Assembly: GCA_030591505.1 (NCBI GenBank)
Contig: JAUVAY010000005.1
Coordinates: 1-41,837 of the forward strand
DNA length: 41,837 nt
Source of the DNA: Flavobacteriales bacterium
GTDB taxonomy: Bacteria; Bacteroidota; Bacteroidia; Flavobacteriales_D; JAHECK01
Reading direction: 5' to 3'
How positions within the stretch are numbered: position 1 is the first letter of the stretch; each line of letters begins with the position of its first letter. This document shows, one piece after another, positions 7,487 through 16,604 of this stretch. A program made the position numbers and the translations under genes. The notes beneath the pieces were generated by a model, which was given only the letters and a program-made list of their open reading frames with translations, ran no database searches and had not been told where the DNA came from.

Positions 7487-10314
7487 TGAAAAAAGGACTA
7501 AAGATAATTGGAGCTATTCTCCTTCTTTTATTTCTGGGATTACTTATTGTTCCCTATATATTTAAAGACAAACTAGTAGATAAGCTTAAAGAAGAAGCGA
7601 ATAAGGAATTGAATGCCGAGTTAAAGTTCGAGGATGTTGATCTAAGTTTTTTCTCCCATTTTCCTGAGCTAACACTTGAGATCAATGAACTGTCAATTGT
7701 AGGCGTCGATAATTTTGAAGGTGTTGAATTGATCTCTTTTCAAACTTTCGGTATGAGCCTCGGACTTGGAAAAGTAATTAAAGGTGAATTACCTGAAATT
7801 CTGAAGTTATATATTCATGAGCCTTCCATAAATTTGATTGTGAAACCTTCCGGTATTGCAAATTGGGATATCGTTAAATCTTCTGGTGAAACTGATATAA
7901 GTACAAATGAAGATACTGCCGTAGATGAACAAAGCGATTTTAGTATTCAATTGAATTACTATGAAATTACCAATGCTCACCTTAAGTATCACGATCAAAG
8001 TAGTGCCACTTTAGTTGTTATAGATAATCTAAGCCATAGTGGTTCAGGCGATTTTTCAAAATCAACCTTTGCCTTATTAACAAAAACAAGTATTGAAAAT
8101 ATATTAGTTGAATTTGAAGGTGAGAAGTATGTAAATAATTGGGGTCTTGACACTAAAATCAACCTTGATGTTAATATGGAAGCGAATAGTTTTCGATTAA
8201 CGGATAATGAATTAAAGATCAATGAGTTTTTATTAAAATCAGAAGGTGAAGTAATTATGGGCGATAGTTCCATTTATATGGATCTTAATGTATCGGCACC
8301 TAATATCGACCTACGGCAATTGATTTCATTATTGCCGCCGACCTATTCTTCCGACCTTGATGGAGTCTCTATAGGAGGTAATAGTTCATTCAATGCATGG
8401 GTCAAAGGTGATTACACTGATTCTACTTACCCTCTTTTTGCCTTAGATCTGGAAGTTAATAATGGATCTTTTAAATACCCTGACCTTCCTAAAACAGCTG
8501 AGGATATTGAAATTAAAACTCACGTAGAACTTCCTGATGTAAATGACCTGGATAAACTTTGGATAAATATTGAGAAGTTTAATGTAAATCTTGGAGGTAA
8601 TTTAATTGCTGCTGGTTTTACACTTAATCATCCATTAACAAGCATGGATTTTACTTCCCGCTTAAGCGCTGCTATCGATTTCACTACATTGAAAGATGTT
8701 TTGCCGCAAGACAATGAGGCCGTTTATAGTGGAATTATGCGGGCTAATATGAATGCTAAGGGAAGTTTGACTAAAATTGAAGCAGAAGATTACGAGGAGT
8801 TAGAAGCCAATGGTAAGCTTCACCTTGAAGCGTTTAACTATTATTCTACTCAGTTTTCTATGCCGGTTAAAATTCAAAAAGCCCTTCTTGTTTTTGAAAT
8901 GGATGAGCTGGAACTGGAATCCTTTGAAGCAAATATTGGTGAAAGCAATGTAATGCTGGATGGTAAGTTGAAGAACTTTATTCCCTATGCTTTGTTTGAT
9001 AAACAACTTTATGGAGAGCTAAACCTTAAGTCGACAAACTTGAATATTAATGAAATGATGTCGATTATGATTGAGGATACTGCAAATAATGAAGTGACTC
9101 AAAGTGAAAAAGGAACAGAATTGGTAGAGCCACAAATTGATACTGTGTCGGCAATGCTACCAAAGAATATTGATTTTAAAATGAGAACGGGAGTCAGTAA
9201 ACTGAAGTATCAACAACTTGAACTGATTGATTTTCAGGGTGACTTGGTGTTGAAAGATGGGATATTGACCTTGAATTCATGCAAAGCGAATACACTTGGG
9301 GGCCAACTTAATATGAGTGGTAGTTTTGACGAGAGTATTGTTAAGGCTCCGATGGCATTATTGAACTTTTCCTTTACAGATATCAATATAAAGGAAAGTG
9401 GTGAAAAAATCGAGATGATCGCTAACTATTCCCCGATTACAAAATATACCAGCGGAAAGGTCTCAGGAAAACTAAGTTTGGAAACTTCATTGGACGAACA
9501 ATGGAATCCGATATACGAAAGTGTTTATTCAAAAGGGAATATCAAATCAAAAAAAGTAAAAGTGGAAGGCTTTGAAGTGATCGATAAATTGGCTTCATTG
9601 ACAAAAATGGAAGAAGTATTGGATAATGAATTCGAAGATATTAATATCAATTACGAGATTATAGATGGAAAGGCATATATAAAGCCTTTTGATTTTAAGA
9701 TTGATCAATTAACAGGTAATTCTTCTGGGAGTCTGAGTCTGGATCAACAAATAGATTTTGATGTACATATGTCGGTTCCAACTGAGATGTTAGGGAGTGG
9801 GGCAGGCCAATTACTGGGGCAGCTTGCCGGAGCATTAAGCGGATTAGGTTTAGAGTCTGAAGTTCCGGAGAAAATAGAGATGGATATTAAGATTACCGGT
9901 ACAGTTGATAAGCCAATCATTAAACCAAATTTTTCTGGCGTTTCGGGAAGTACTGCTAAGGAAGTTGTTAAGGAAAAGATCAAAGAAGAGATTGATAAGG
10001 CGAAAGAAGAGGCTTTAGACAAAGCAGCTGAAGAAGCTGAAAAGATAATGAAAGATGCTAAAAAAGAGGCCGCAAAATTATTGAAGGAAGCACAGAAAAA
10101 CATTGATCAATTAAAGAAAGAAGGATATGCACAGGCTGATAAATTAGAGGCTGAGGCATCAAACTATTTTGAAAAAATTGCAGCGAAGGCAGCCGCAACT
10201 GAATTGAAAAAACAGATAGATAAGCAAGCTGCTAATGCCATGAAAGAAGCCAAAGCAAAGGCGGATAAAATTTTAGCGGATGCGCAGAAACAAGCAGACA
10301 GACTTAAGAATTAA
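7486..10314 (+). CDS. AsmA-like envelope protein with C-terminal coiled-coil tail
   Basis: 942 residues. An N-terminal membrane anchor (about 5-26) is followed by the AsmA N-terminal signature FEDVDLSFFSHFPELTLEIN, a long beta-rich periplasmic region and an AsmA C-terminal-like repeat region (about 560-820). AsmA/TamB-type proteins are thought to act as bridge-like lipid conduits or to help outer-membrane assembly; the exact role here is unknown. The last ~120 residues (824-942) are an unusual Ala/Lys/Glu-rich helix predicted to form a coiled coil. The start is a GTG overlapping the symporter stop; the product MKKGLKIIGAILLLLFLGLL fits a signal anchor. The 3' end overlaps the next gene by 35 bases, so the three genes form one transcription unit. 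Confidence 0.85.
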   Translation: MKKGLKIIGAILLLLFLGLLIVPYIFKDKLVDKLKEEANKELNAELKFEDVDLSFFSHFPELTLEINELSIVGVDNFEGVELISFQTFGMSLGLGKVIKGELPEILKLYIHEPSINLIVKPSGIANWDIVKSSGETDISTNEDTAVDEQSDFSIQLNYYEITNAHLKYHDQSSATLVVIDNLSHSGSGDFSKSTFALLTKTSIENILVEFEGEKYVNNWGLDTKINLDVNMEANSFRLTDNELKINEFLLKSEGEVIMGDSSIYMDLNVSAPNIDLRQLISLLPPTYSSDLDGVSIGGNSSFNAWVKGDYTDSTYPLFALDLEVNNGSFKYPDLPKTAEDIEIKTHVELPDVNDLDKLWINIEKFNVNLGGNLIAAGFTLNHPLTSMDFTSRLSAAIDFTTLKDVLPQDNEAVYSGIMRANMNAKGSLTKIEAEDYEELEANGKLHLEAFNYYSTQFSMPVKIQKALLVFEMDELELESFEANIGESNVMLDGKLKNFIPYALFDKQLYGELNLKSTNLNINEMMSIMIEDTANNEVTQSEKGTELVEPQIDTVSAMLPKNIDFKMRTGVSKLKYQQLELIDFQGDLVLKDGILTLNSCKANTLGGQLNMSGSFDESIVKAPMALLNFSFTDINIKESGEKIEMIANYSPITKYTSGKVSGKLSLETSLDEQWNPIYESVYSKGNIKSKKVKVEGFEVIDKLASLTKMEEVLDNEFEDININYEIIDGKAYIKPFDFKIDQLTGNSSGSLSLDQQIDFDVHMSVPTEMLGSGAGQLLGQLAGALSGLGLESEVPEKIEMDIKITGTVDKPIIKPNFSGVSGSTAKEVVKEKIKEEIDKAKEEALDKAAEEAEKIMKDAKKEAAKLLKEAQKNIDQLKKEGYAQADKLEAEASNYFEKIAAKAAATELKKQIDKQAANAMKEAKAKADKILADAQKQADRLKN

Positions 10315-12310
10315 CATTCTACTTTTTGTATTGGCCTTTCTTTTTTCTTTTACTGTGGTGGCCCAAGATAAGTGCGAGCAAGATCTAAGTTCAAAAACAA
10401 ATAAGCTCCTTGAAAAAGGAGGGTCCAAGAAGTATTCACGACAAGAAAGAATTGATTTTTTACAGGATGCATTGGAAATCGATGAAGATTGTCTGGAGTG
10501 TATGTACCTGCTCGGGTATGAATATTTTATAAAAGCAAAGGCTGGGCATGCTTCATATGCTATTACTGAAGAAAATTATAAGGAGATCATTCGCTTATGT
10601 CCCGATTTTCATTCCGATCCCTATTATTATTTGGGAGTGATAAACTATGGAAGGAATAATTATCAAGATGCCTTAAATTATTTTAGTGAATATGTTCGTT
10701 TTCCTACAGATGATGAGAGTAAATTTTCAAAAGATTCTGACAAAAAATATGATGATGTTAAAGAGGTGATCAAAGAATTGGAGTTTAAAGCCTCCTTCTA
10801 TGGAAATCCGGTTCCTTTTCAACCAATAAAAGTTCAACAGATTTCAACGCAAAATGATGAGTACTTACCGATGCTCTCGCCTGATAATGAAATTATTTTC
10901 TTTACTCGAAAGAGTATGAAAAAAGCAAAAGGTGATTTGTTTGCTCGAGAAATTGAAGAGTTGGTACTTGCTCAAAGGCCTTCTATGGATTCAGACTTTA
11001 GTGTTGGTGAGGCAATGGAGGCGCCCTTTAACCTCGGGGATAATTATGGGGGTGTTTCTATTTCGATTGATAACAAAGAGATGTTTATTACCATTTGCAA
11101 TAAAAGAATGGACGGATACAATAATTGCGATATCTATAGTAGTAAGTATGAAAAACACTTCGATGAGAGTGATTTTAGCTGGAATTGGGCATGGGGCCAA
11201 CCGGTTAATTTAGGAGAAGGAATTAACACACCTGATGGTTGGGAAGCGCAACCAAGTATTTCTGGTGATGGATTGACCTTATATTTTGCTACCGCAAGAG
11301 AAGCTAGTTTAGATCATAGTATAGATATTTATAAAAGTGATCGATTAGAAGATGGGTCGTGGACTGATGCCTATCCTATTGAAGGGGATATTAATACCTC
11401 AGGAAACGAAAAATCTCCTTTTATTCATTCCGATTCAAAAACGTTGTACTTCGCCTGTGATAATAGAGAAGGTGCTGGAGGCTATGATATTTTTTATGTG
11501 AGATCATTAGACGATAGCTTATGGTCAAAACCTGCAAATATTGGCTATCCAATAAATTCGGATAAAGATGAGCATGGGTTAATTGTAAGTACGGATGGAA
11601 AGAAGGCATATTATGCAAGCAATCAATTAAAAGGACATGGAGGTTATGATGTTTTTAGTTTTGAGATGCCTGTTGAAGCAAAACCTGACCAGGTTATTTT
11701 AGTAAAAGGTAAAGTAGATATGGATGAAGGTGACTACCTTGAGGATATTAAAGTTATCTTAAAGAATATGCAGACAAAAAAAGTAACGGAAGTAGATCTC
11801 GATATGGAGGATGGTAAATTTACCATTATAATGAATGTTGAAGAAAATGATTTTATTCTTGAGGTAGAAAAGGAAGGAGCTCCTTTCGAAGCGCATGTTT
11901 TTACACAAAACGATACAATCGAAGTGATCTCACATGTTGATTATACACCTAAGTTGGTAGAGGTAGGTGAGGAGTATATTATTAATGATATTCATTACCA
12001 AACAAATTCGGCTGATTTTGATAAAGCTTCAGAATATATGTTATTGGCTTTTGCTGATTACCTGGTTAAGTATCAGAATTTGAGTGTGATAATTATGGGG
12101 CATACGGATGATGTAGGAGATGACCTGGCCAATTATGCCCTTTCTGCAGATAGAGCCTTTACCGTGAAATTATTCCTGGAAAGTAATGGTGTAGTGGCAA
12201 GCAGAATAGATTTTAAAGGTATAGGAGAGGCTAAACCAATTGCAACAAATGAATCAGATATTGGAAGAGCATTGAACCGTCGTACTACCTTTAAAGTAGT
12301 TGAAAAATAA
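10280..12310 (+). CDS. OmpA-family protein with TPR-like and PD40 repeats
   Basis: 676 residues. A signal peptide (about 1-29, ending VVAQ) is followed by a TPR-like helical part with paired cysteines (about 50-150), PD40/WD40-like beta-propeller repeats with TLYFA.. and KKAYYASN.. strands (about 190-460), a small beta-sandwich (about 470-545) and a C-terminal OmpA peptidoglycan-binding domain (about 560-676) with IIMGHTDDVGDDLANYALSADRA and GIGEAKPIATN. This architecture is common in Bacteroidota, where relatives (PorE-like) tether envelope machines to peptidoglycan. The ATG at 10280 lies inside the upstream AsmA-like gene (35-base overlap), but it is needed for a complete signal peptide. 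Specific partners cannot be read from sequence. Confidence 0.88.
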   Translation: MRRNKQTDLRINILLFVLAFLFSFTVVAQDKCEQDLSSKTNKLLEKGGSKKYSRQERIDFLQDALEIDEDCLECMYLLGYEYFIKAKAGHASYAITEENYKEIIRLCPDFHSDPYYYLGVINYGRNNYQDALNYFSEYVRFPTDDESKFSKDSDKKYDDVKEVIKELEFKASFYGNPVPFQPIKVQQISTQNDEYLPMLSPDNEIIFFTRKSMKKAKGDLFAREIEELVLAQRPSMDSDFSVGEAMEAPFNLGDNYGGVSISIDNKEMFITICNKRMDGYNNCDIYSSKYEKHFDESDFSWNWAWGQPVNLGEGINTPDGWEAQPSISGDGLTLYFATAREASLDHSIDIYKSDRLEDGSWTDAYPIEGDINTSGNEKSPFIHSDSKTLYFACDNREGAGGYDIFYVRSLDDSLWSKPANIGYPINSDKDEHGLIVSTDGKKAYYASNQLKGHGGYDVFSFEMPVEAKPDQVILVKGKVDMDEGDYLEDIKVILKNMQTKKVTEVDLDMEDGKFTIIMNVEENDFILEVEKEGAPFEAHVFTQNDTIEVISHVDYTPKLVEVGEEYIINDIHYQTNSADFDKASEYMLLAFADYLVKYQNLSVIIMGHTDDVGDDLANYALSADRAFTVKLFLESNGVVASRIDFKGIGEAKPIATNESDIGRALNRRTTFKVVEK

Positions 12311-12361
12311 GTCTGTGTAAAATTCTATTGGAGAGGTATAGCAATGTTATTATTTTGAGAT

Positions 12362-12369
12362 TATATTTG
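12362..12369 (+). promoter_or_regulatory. candidate -7 box upstream of DUF4920 gene
   Basis: TATATTTG is an exact TAnnTTTG match 39 bases before the ATG at 12408. No convincing -33 TTG at the right distance was found. Confidence 0.4.
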
Positions 12370-12407
12370 CCATCGACAAGACAACTAATTAACAAGAAAA
12401 TACAATT

Positions 12408-12920
12408 ATGAAAAAATTTATTTATACGCTTATATTGCCATTTGGACTTTTTGCGTGTCAGAATGCTCAGGAGAATACAAGCACTGAGAAACAAGAAGTT
12501 GAAGAGTTAAAAGAAGCCATTAATTACACTGTTTATGGTGATGAGATCAATGCTGAAGGTGTTGTTTCTTATGATGAGTTTGCTTCTTTATTAAATGAAA
12601 AGGATACTGTAGAGGTGAAATTAAGTGGTGAAATTGATAAAACCTGTAAAGTAAAAGGATGCTGGATGAAGGTTAGTGTTGAAGGAGAAGAGGTGCCAAT
12701 GCATATCACGTTTAAAGATTATGGCTTCTTTGTTCCAAAAGAAGGGATGGAAGATAAGGCAGCCATTTTTGAAGGTATTGCCTTTGTTGATACGATATCG
12801 GTTGAAATGCTTCGTCATTATGCCGAAGATGAAGGCTTAAGTGAAGAAGAAATAGCAGCAATTACAGAACCTGAAGTTGTCGTTACCTTTGAAGCCTCAG
12901 GTGTTTTAATTGAAGATTAA
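12408..12920 (+). CDS. DUF4920 family lipoprotein
   Basis: 170 residues. The N-terminus MKKFIYTLILPFGLFAC is a lipoprotein signal with C17 as the lipidated residue, followed by an acidic linker. The rest matches the pattern of DUF4920: a small beta-rich domain with DKTCKVKGCWMKVS, holding a conserved Cys pair (C80, C85), then VPMHITFKDYGFFVPKEG. The Cys pair in a CxxxxC-W context could bind metal or form a disulfide; function is unknown. It has its own probable promoter and is closed by a strong hairpin terminator, so it is a single-gene unit. Confidence 0.78.
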   Translation: MKKFIYTLILPFGLFACQNAQENTSTEKQEVEELKEAINYTVYGDEINAEGVVSYDEFASLLNEKDTVEVKLSGEIDKTCKVKGCWMKVSVEGEEVPMHITFKDYGFFVPKEGMEDKAAIFEGIAFVDTISVEMLRHYAEDEGLSEEEIAAITEPEVVVTFEASGVLIED

Positions 12921-12970
12921 AGGACCTTAGAAGAAGGTAGTACGAAATTTATAATCATATTTTTGATAAA

Positions 12971-13004
12971 AGTAGAGCCGCATTGTATTGCGGCTCTACT
13001 TTTT
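12971..13004 (+). terminator. Rho-independent terminator after DUF4920 gene
   Basis: A perfect 12-bp stem AGTAGAGCCGCA / TGCGGCTCTACT with loop TTGTAT is followed by a T-run. Confidence 0.9.
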
Positions 13005-13026
13005 ATGCTAATACTGTCTTTACTTT

Positions 13027-13046
13027 ATTGAATCCATTAATTCAAT
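13027..13046. promoter_or_regulatory. inverted repeat upstream of membrane protein gene
   Basis: Perfect 7-bp arms ATTGAAT / ATTCAAT are separated by 6 bases, 60 bases before the predicted start of the membrane protein gene. It could be an operator. The spacing does not fit a Crp/Fnr site. Confidence 0.25.
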
Positions 13047-13106
13047 TTTATATCCCTTATATTTCTTCTTTATATTTAATCAAAATTAAATAATGCTTCT
13101 TACTGC

Positions 13107-14501
13107 TTGACCTTTCTCGATTTTATATTGATGTTTCTTTACTTTGTTTTAGCCTTGGCTATAGGCATGCTAGTCCGAAAGAGGTATATCAGGAACCCTT
13201 TGTATAAAAAGTTTCTTATACCTGGTTTGTTGGTAAAACTATTAGGGGGGATTGCCTTTGGATTGGTACATACCTTTTATTTCACCTATGGTGGAGATAC
13301 GAAGACCTATTTCCACGATATGAGTATAATTACTGAGTATTTCTTTCAAGATCCTGGAGCAACAATTTCTTATCTTTTTAATAAATATTCTTATTTGAAT
13401 AATGATTTAGCCAGGAATACTGTTTTTTCTTACGGAACGAAGGAGTTTTTCTTAGTTAGGATCGCCACGATCATAAATATACTAGGCCTGAATTCATATT
13501 GGTCAACAACCATTCTTTTTGCTTCTTTTAGTTTTGTTGGAACTTGGCAATTATTTCTTGTTTTCGCTAATAAGTACCCTGCAATTTGGAAGCAAATGGC
13601 ATGGGCGGCATTATTTTTACCATCCTTGGTTTTTTGGGGATCAGGAATAATGAAAGATACTTTAGCGATTGGTTTCTTGGGGATATTCATCTTTTCTGTC
13701 AATCATATTTATGGGCGAGGAAAACTTAGTTTGTGGCATCTTCTGCTAATTGGACTGAGCGTTTATGTAATATTATCGGTAAGGGCTTATATTATTTTTG
13801 GCCTTCTTCCTGCCATGATGATCTGGATATCGCTTGGCTTTAAGGATAAGATACGTAACCCATTAATGAAGATGATATTTATGCCTTTTATGGTTGTAAT
13901 GATGTTGGTAGGAGTGGTGGCATCTTTTTTCTATTTAGGAAAGTATAATTCCCAATTTTCAGTTGATAATGTAATTGGAACTGCTTGGTCATATCAACAT
14001 TGGCACTATGTTGAAGGACAGAATACGAGCGAGCAGCATGGAAGAGGGTCGAGTTATACGCTAGGTGAGTATAACCCAACACCATTGGGTGTGATGAAAA
14101 AATTTATTCCTGCTGTAAATGTGGCATTATATCGTCCTTATTTTTGGGAAGTAAAGAACCCTGCTATGGCTGTTTTGGCCATGGAATCATTTGCCTTTTT
14201 TCTTTTTACAATTTATATCCTTTTTAGGGTAGGACCATTTGTTATGATTCGAGCTGCTGGAAAAGATTCTTTCTTGTTAATGAGCTTGGTATTTTCAATA
14301 TTCTTTTCGTTTGCAGTGGGGTTTTCAACCTATAATTTTGGAGCATTAGCAAGATATAAAATTCCTGCATTACCTTTTTATGCTATGTCATTGCTCGTGT
14401 TAAATTACTATGCCAATTACTATCGGGAACTTAAGAAAAAAGGAAAAGCCACCCACAATTTTGGGGAGGCTATTCAAAGAGATCAGGTTAGAAGGGTTTA
14501 G
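13107..14501 (+). CDS. polytopic inner-membrane protein of unknown function
   Basis: 464 residues with roughly ten hydrophobic segments spread through the chain and short polar loops. A conserved-looking polar stretch FTYGGDTKTYFHDM follows TM2, and a longer extramembrane loop (about 285-335) contains HYVEGQNTSEQHGRGSSYTLGE. The GGDTKTY motif after the second helix recalls membrane glycosyltransferases of the GT-C fold or O-antigen polymerase-like proteins, where an early acidic loop is catalytic; this is only a resemblance. Starts: TTG at 13107 gives MTFLDFILMFLYFV, and an ATG eight codons later (13131) gives MFLYFVLALAIG. Either preserves TM1. A short stop-limited ATG in another frame at 13093 is not used. 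The gene stands alone, convergent with the DUF6249 gene. Confidence 0.7.
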   Translation: MTFLDFILMFLYFVLALAIGMLVRKRYIRNPLYKKFLIPGLLVKLLGGIAFGLVHTFYFTYGGDTKTYFHDMSIITEYFFQDPGATISYLFNKYSYLNNDLARNTVFSYGTKEFFLVRIATIINILGLNSYWSTTILFASFSFVGTWQLFLVFANKYPAIWKQMAWAALFLPSLVFWGSGIMKDTLAIGFLGIFIFSVNHIYGRGKLSLWHLLLIGLSVYVILSVRAYIIFGLLPAMMIWISLGFKDKIRNPLMKMIFMPFMVVMMLVGVVASFFYLGKYNSQFSVDNVIGTAWSYQHWHYVEGQNTSEQHGRGSSYTLGEYNPTPLGVMKKFIPAVNVALYRPYFWEVKNPAMAVLAMESFAFFLFTIYILFRVGPFVMIRAAGKDSFLLMSLVFSIFFSFAVGFSTYNFGALARYKIPALPFYAMSLLVLNYYANYYRELKKKGKATHNFGEAIQRDQVRRV

Positions 14502-14551
14502 ACGAATTGCGAATTAATAATTAGTCTTTTTATTTCAGTTGGCTATGTTTT

Positions 14552-14893
14552 TTAATCCGCCTTTCTTAGCTTTTTTTCTAAAAAGTAGCTACTTAATAAT
14601 GCAAGTCCACCAAAAAGAAGGATCATCGTTGGGTAAGCTTCATCTTCATCCATAAGTCCTTTTGAAGCAAGGCTACCTAGGAAAACTCCAATAGCTATAC
14701 CAACCATTAGGAGACCTACTTTAATTACCCAAAAATTGATGGGACTACTGTTTTCCGATTTTTTAGTTAATAAACTAACGTCCATTCCTTTTTCGATCAT
14801 TGCGATTCTCTCTTTATGTCGAGTGGTTAGAAACATATACACGACTCCGAATATTGATGCAAATAAGGTTACGGGAATTACTATTTCAGGCAT
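14552..14893 (-). CDS. DUF6249-type small membrane protein
   Basis: 113 residues. One TM segment at the N-terminus (about 3-22), then the recognisable charged segment TTRHKERIAMIEKGMD, a linker, and two more TM segments (about 54-76 and 86-105). This TM-(RxKER.A.IEKG)-TM-TM pattern is typical of a small membrane family common in Bacteroidota (DUF6249). In other genomes it often sits beside ECF sigma factors, but not here. Function is unknown. It is downstream of and on the same strand as asnS with an 84-base gap, so it may share that transcript. Confidence 0.75.
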   Translation of the reverse strand: MPEIVIPVTLFASIFGVVYMFLTTRHKERIAMIEKGMDVSLLTKKSENSSPINFWVIKVGLLMVGIAIGVFLGSLASKGLMDEDEAYPTMILLFGGLALLSSYFLEKKLRKAD

Positions 14894-14977
14894 TGTTTTG
14901 TTTTTTATTGGTTCACTTCATTTGACGCCAACAGATCAACCCAGGTTACAAAAAAGGAAAAGAATAATTATAATTGT

Positions 14978-16399
14978 TCAAAATTCAGCGTTTCCGGGCG
15001 TTCTAGGGAAAGGTATAACATCTCTTATGTTTCCCATTCCACTTACAAACATCATTAAACGCTCAAAGCCTAAACCAAACCCACTGTGCACACACGTACC
15101 AAATTTTCTTGTTTCAAGGTACCACCAGATATGTTCTTCAGGAATATTAAAGTCAAGGCATTTTTGTTGAAGGACTTCCAGTCTTTCTTCACGTTGCGAT
15201 CCACCTACGATTTCTCCAATACCCGGAAACAGAACATCCATAGCGGCTACTGTCTTTTCATCTTCATTGCTTCGCATATAAAAAGCTTTAAATGATGCAG
15301 GGTAGGAAGTTATGATAACAGGTTTGTTGTAATGCTTCTCAACTAAAAAGCGCTCGTGTTCTGATTGAAGATCCTTGCCCCATTCTACCGGGTATTTAAA
15401 TTTCTTTTTCTTATACGGTTTCGAACGTTGAAGTACTTCTATCGCTTCAGTGTATGTAATTCGCTCAAAAGTATTGTTTACAACAAATTCTAAACGCTCA
15501 ATAAGGTTCAATTCTGGTCTTTCTTGTTGCGGTTTACTTTTGTTTTCCTGAATTTCTCTCTGATTCAAAAACTCAACATCATCTCTGTTGTTTTCTAATG
15601 CATACCTACATAGATACTGAAGAAACTCTTCTGCAAGATCCATATTATCGTTGATGTCATTAAATGCAACTTCCGGCTCTATCATCCAGAATTCCGCTAA
15701 ATGCCGAGAAGTATTAGAGTTTTCAGCACGAAATGTCGGACCGAATGTATAAACTTTACTGAGGGCTGTAGCAGCTAATTCAGCTTCTAACTGACCTGAT
15801 ACTGTTAGGTTGGTCTCCTTTCCGAAAAAATCATTTTCATAGTCGACTTCCCCTTTATCATTTTTAGGAATAGCATTCAGATCATGATTCGTGACATGAA
15901 ACATTTCTCCTGCACCTTCTGCATCAGAACCTGTGATAATTGGTGTATGAATATTAAAATAATCACGATCGTTAAAAAACTTGTGTACCGCAAATGTCAT
16001 CGCATGGCGAAGTCTGAATACCGATCCAAAAGTGTTTGTTCTAAATCGAAGATGTGCCTTTTCTCTTAGAAACTCGAGACTGTGTCGCTTTGGCTGTAAT
16101 GGATATTCATCAGCATCAGCATCGCCAAGAATAGTAAAGTCGGAAACGAGTACCTCAACTTTTTGACCTTTACCCTGAGATTCAACTAGTTTTCCTTTTA
16201 CTTCTACAGCTGCTCCAGTATTTAACCTTTTTAATAATGAATCATCGTGTTTTTCAAAATCGATCACAGCTTGAATAGTATGAACTGTCGATCCATCACT
16301 TATCGCCAGGAAACGATTACTCCTAAATGTTCTTATCCATCCTTTTACAACTACCTCTTGTTCCTTGGCCTCTGTATTCAATAATCTCTTAACATTCAT
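14978..16399 (-). CDS. asnS: asparagine-tRNA ligase
   Basis: Class IIb aminoacyl-tRNA synthetase charging tRNA-Asn with asparagine (cytoplasm), 473 residues, normal length. An N-terminal OB-fold anticodon-binding domain (about 1-110, [21 protein letters not shown]) is followed by the class II catalytic core with motif 2 around [22 protein letters not shown] (219-243) and motif 3 [12 protein letters not shown] (440-451). The C-terminus ends [10 protein letters not shown], the standard AsnRS end. AsnRS is told from AspRS by length and by the [14 protein letters not shown] form. The start ATG lies 25 bases below a TATATTTG -7 box. Its presence suggests direct rather than transamidation-based Asn-tRNA formation. 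Confidence 0.96.
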   Translation of the reverse strand: MNVKRLLNTEAKEQEVVVKGWIRTFRSNRFLAISDGSTVHTIQAVIDFEKHDDSLLKRLNTGAAVEVKGKLVESQGKGQKVEVLVSDFTILGDADADEYPLQPKRHSLEFLREKAHLRFRTNTFGSVFRLRHAMTFAVHKFFNDRDYFNIHTPIITGSDAEGAGEMFHVTNHDLNAIPKNDKGEVDYENDFFGKETNLTVSGQLEAELAATALSKVYTFGPTFRAENSNTSRHLAEFWMIEPEVAFNDINDNMDLAEEFLQYLCRYALENNRDDVEFLNQREIQENKSKPQQERPELNLIERLEFVVNNTFERITYTEAIEVLQRSKPYKKKKFKYPVEWGKDLQSEHERFLVEKHYNKPVIITSYPASFKAFYMRSNEDEKTVAAMDVLFPGIGEIVGGSQREERLEVLQQKCLDFNIPEEHIWWYLETRKFGTCVHSGFGLGFERLMMFVSGMGNIRDVIPFPRTPGNAEF

Positions 16400-16423
16400 T
16401 GTACTGCGTTTTATTTATCTCCC

Positions 16424-16450
16424 CAAATATAAAGCGACATTGATTGTCAA
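16424..16450 (-). promoter_or_regulatory. asnS promoter
   Basis: Read on the - strand: TATATTTG (16431 down to 16424) is an exact -7 match. A TTG lies 16 bases further upstream (16450-16448), slightly closer than usual. The predicted leader is about 20 bases. Confidence 0.45.
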
Positions 16451-16550
16451 TTATTAATTTGAGAATGCAAAAAAACGATTTTTTGACCTCATTTCAATCC
16501 CTTTTCCAATTATTATATCCTACCTACCGTTTCTCACTAATTTTTACCGA

Positions 16551-16580
16551 TGGAAACAAAATAAACGGAAAACGTTTCCA
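16551..16580. promoter_or_regulatory. candidate TetR operator
   Basis: Inverted repeat TGGAAAC (16551-16557) / GTTTCCA (16574-16580), whose right arm is also part of a compact dyad GGAAAACGTTTCC (16567-16579). It sits just upstream of the tetR -7 box, where an autorepressor would bind. That the TetR protein binds here is inference. Confidence 0.4.
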
Positions 16581-16596
16581 ATTTAAAAAAGAGTTC

Positions 16597-16604
16597 TATT
16601 TTTG
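16597..16604 (+). promoter_or_regulatory. candidate -7 box of the tetR-efflux operon
   Basis: TATTTTTG is an exact TAnnTTTG match. Its last three bases are the TTG otherwise proposed as the tetR start codon, so either the promoter or that start is wrong. Confidence 0.4.

Noticed and set aside
14736-15170. 144-codon + strand frame over DUF6249 and the end of asnS
   Set aside because: Antisense to two well-supported genes; no family features.
16440-16451. TTGATTGTCAA upstream of asnS considered as a Crp/Fnr site
   Set aside because: Spacing is three bases too short; it overlaps the -33 region of a housekeeping gene.
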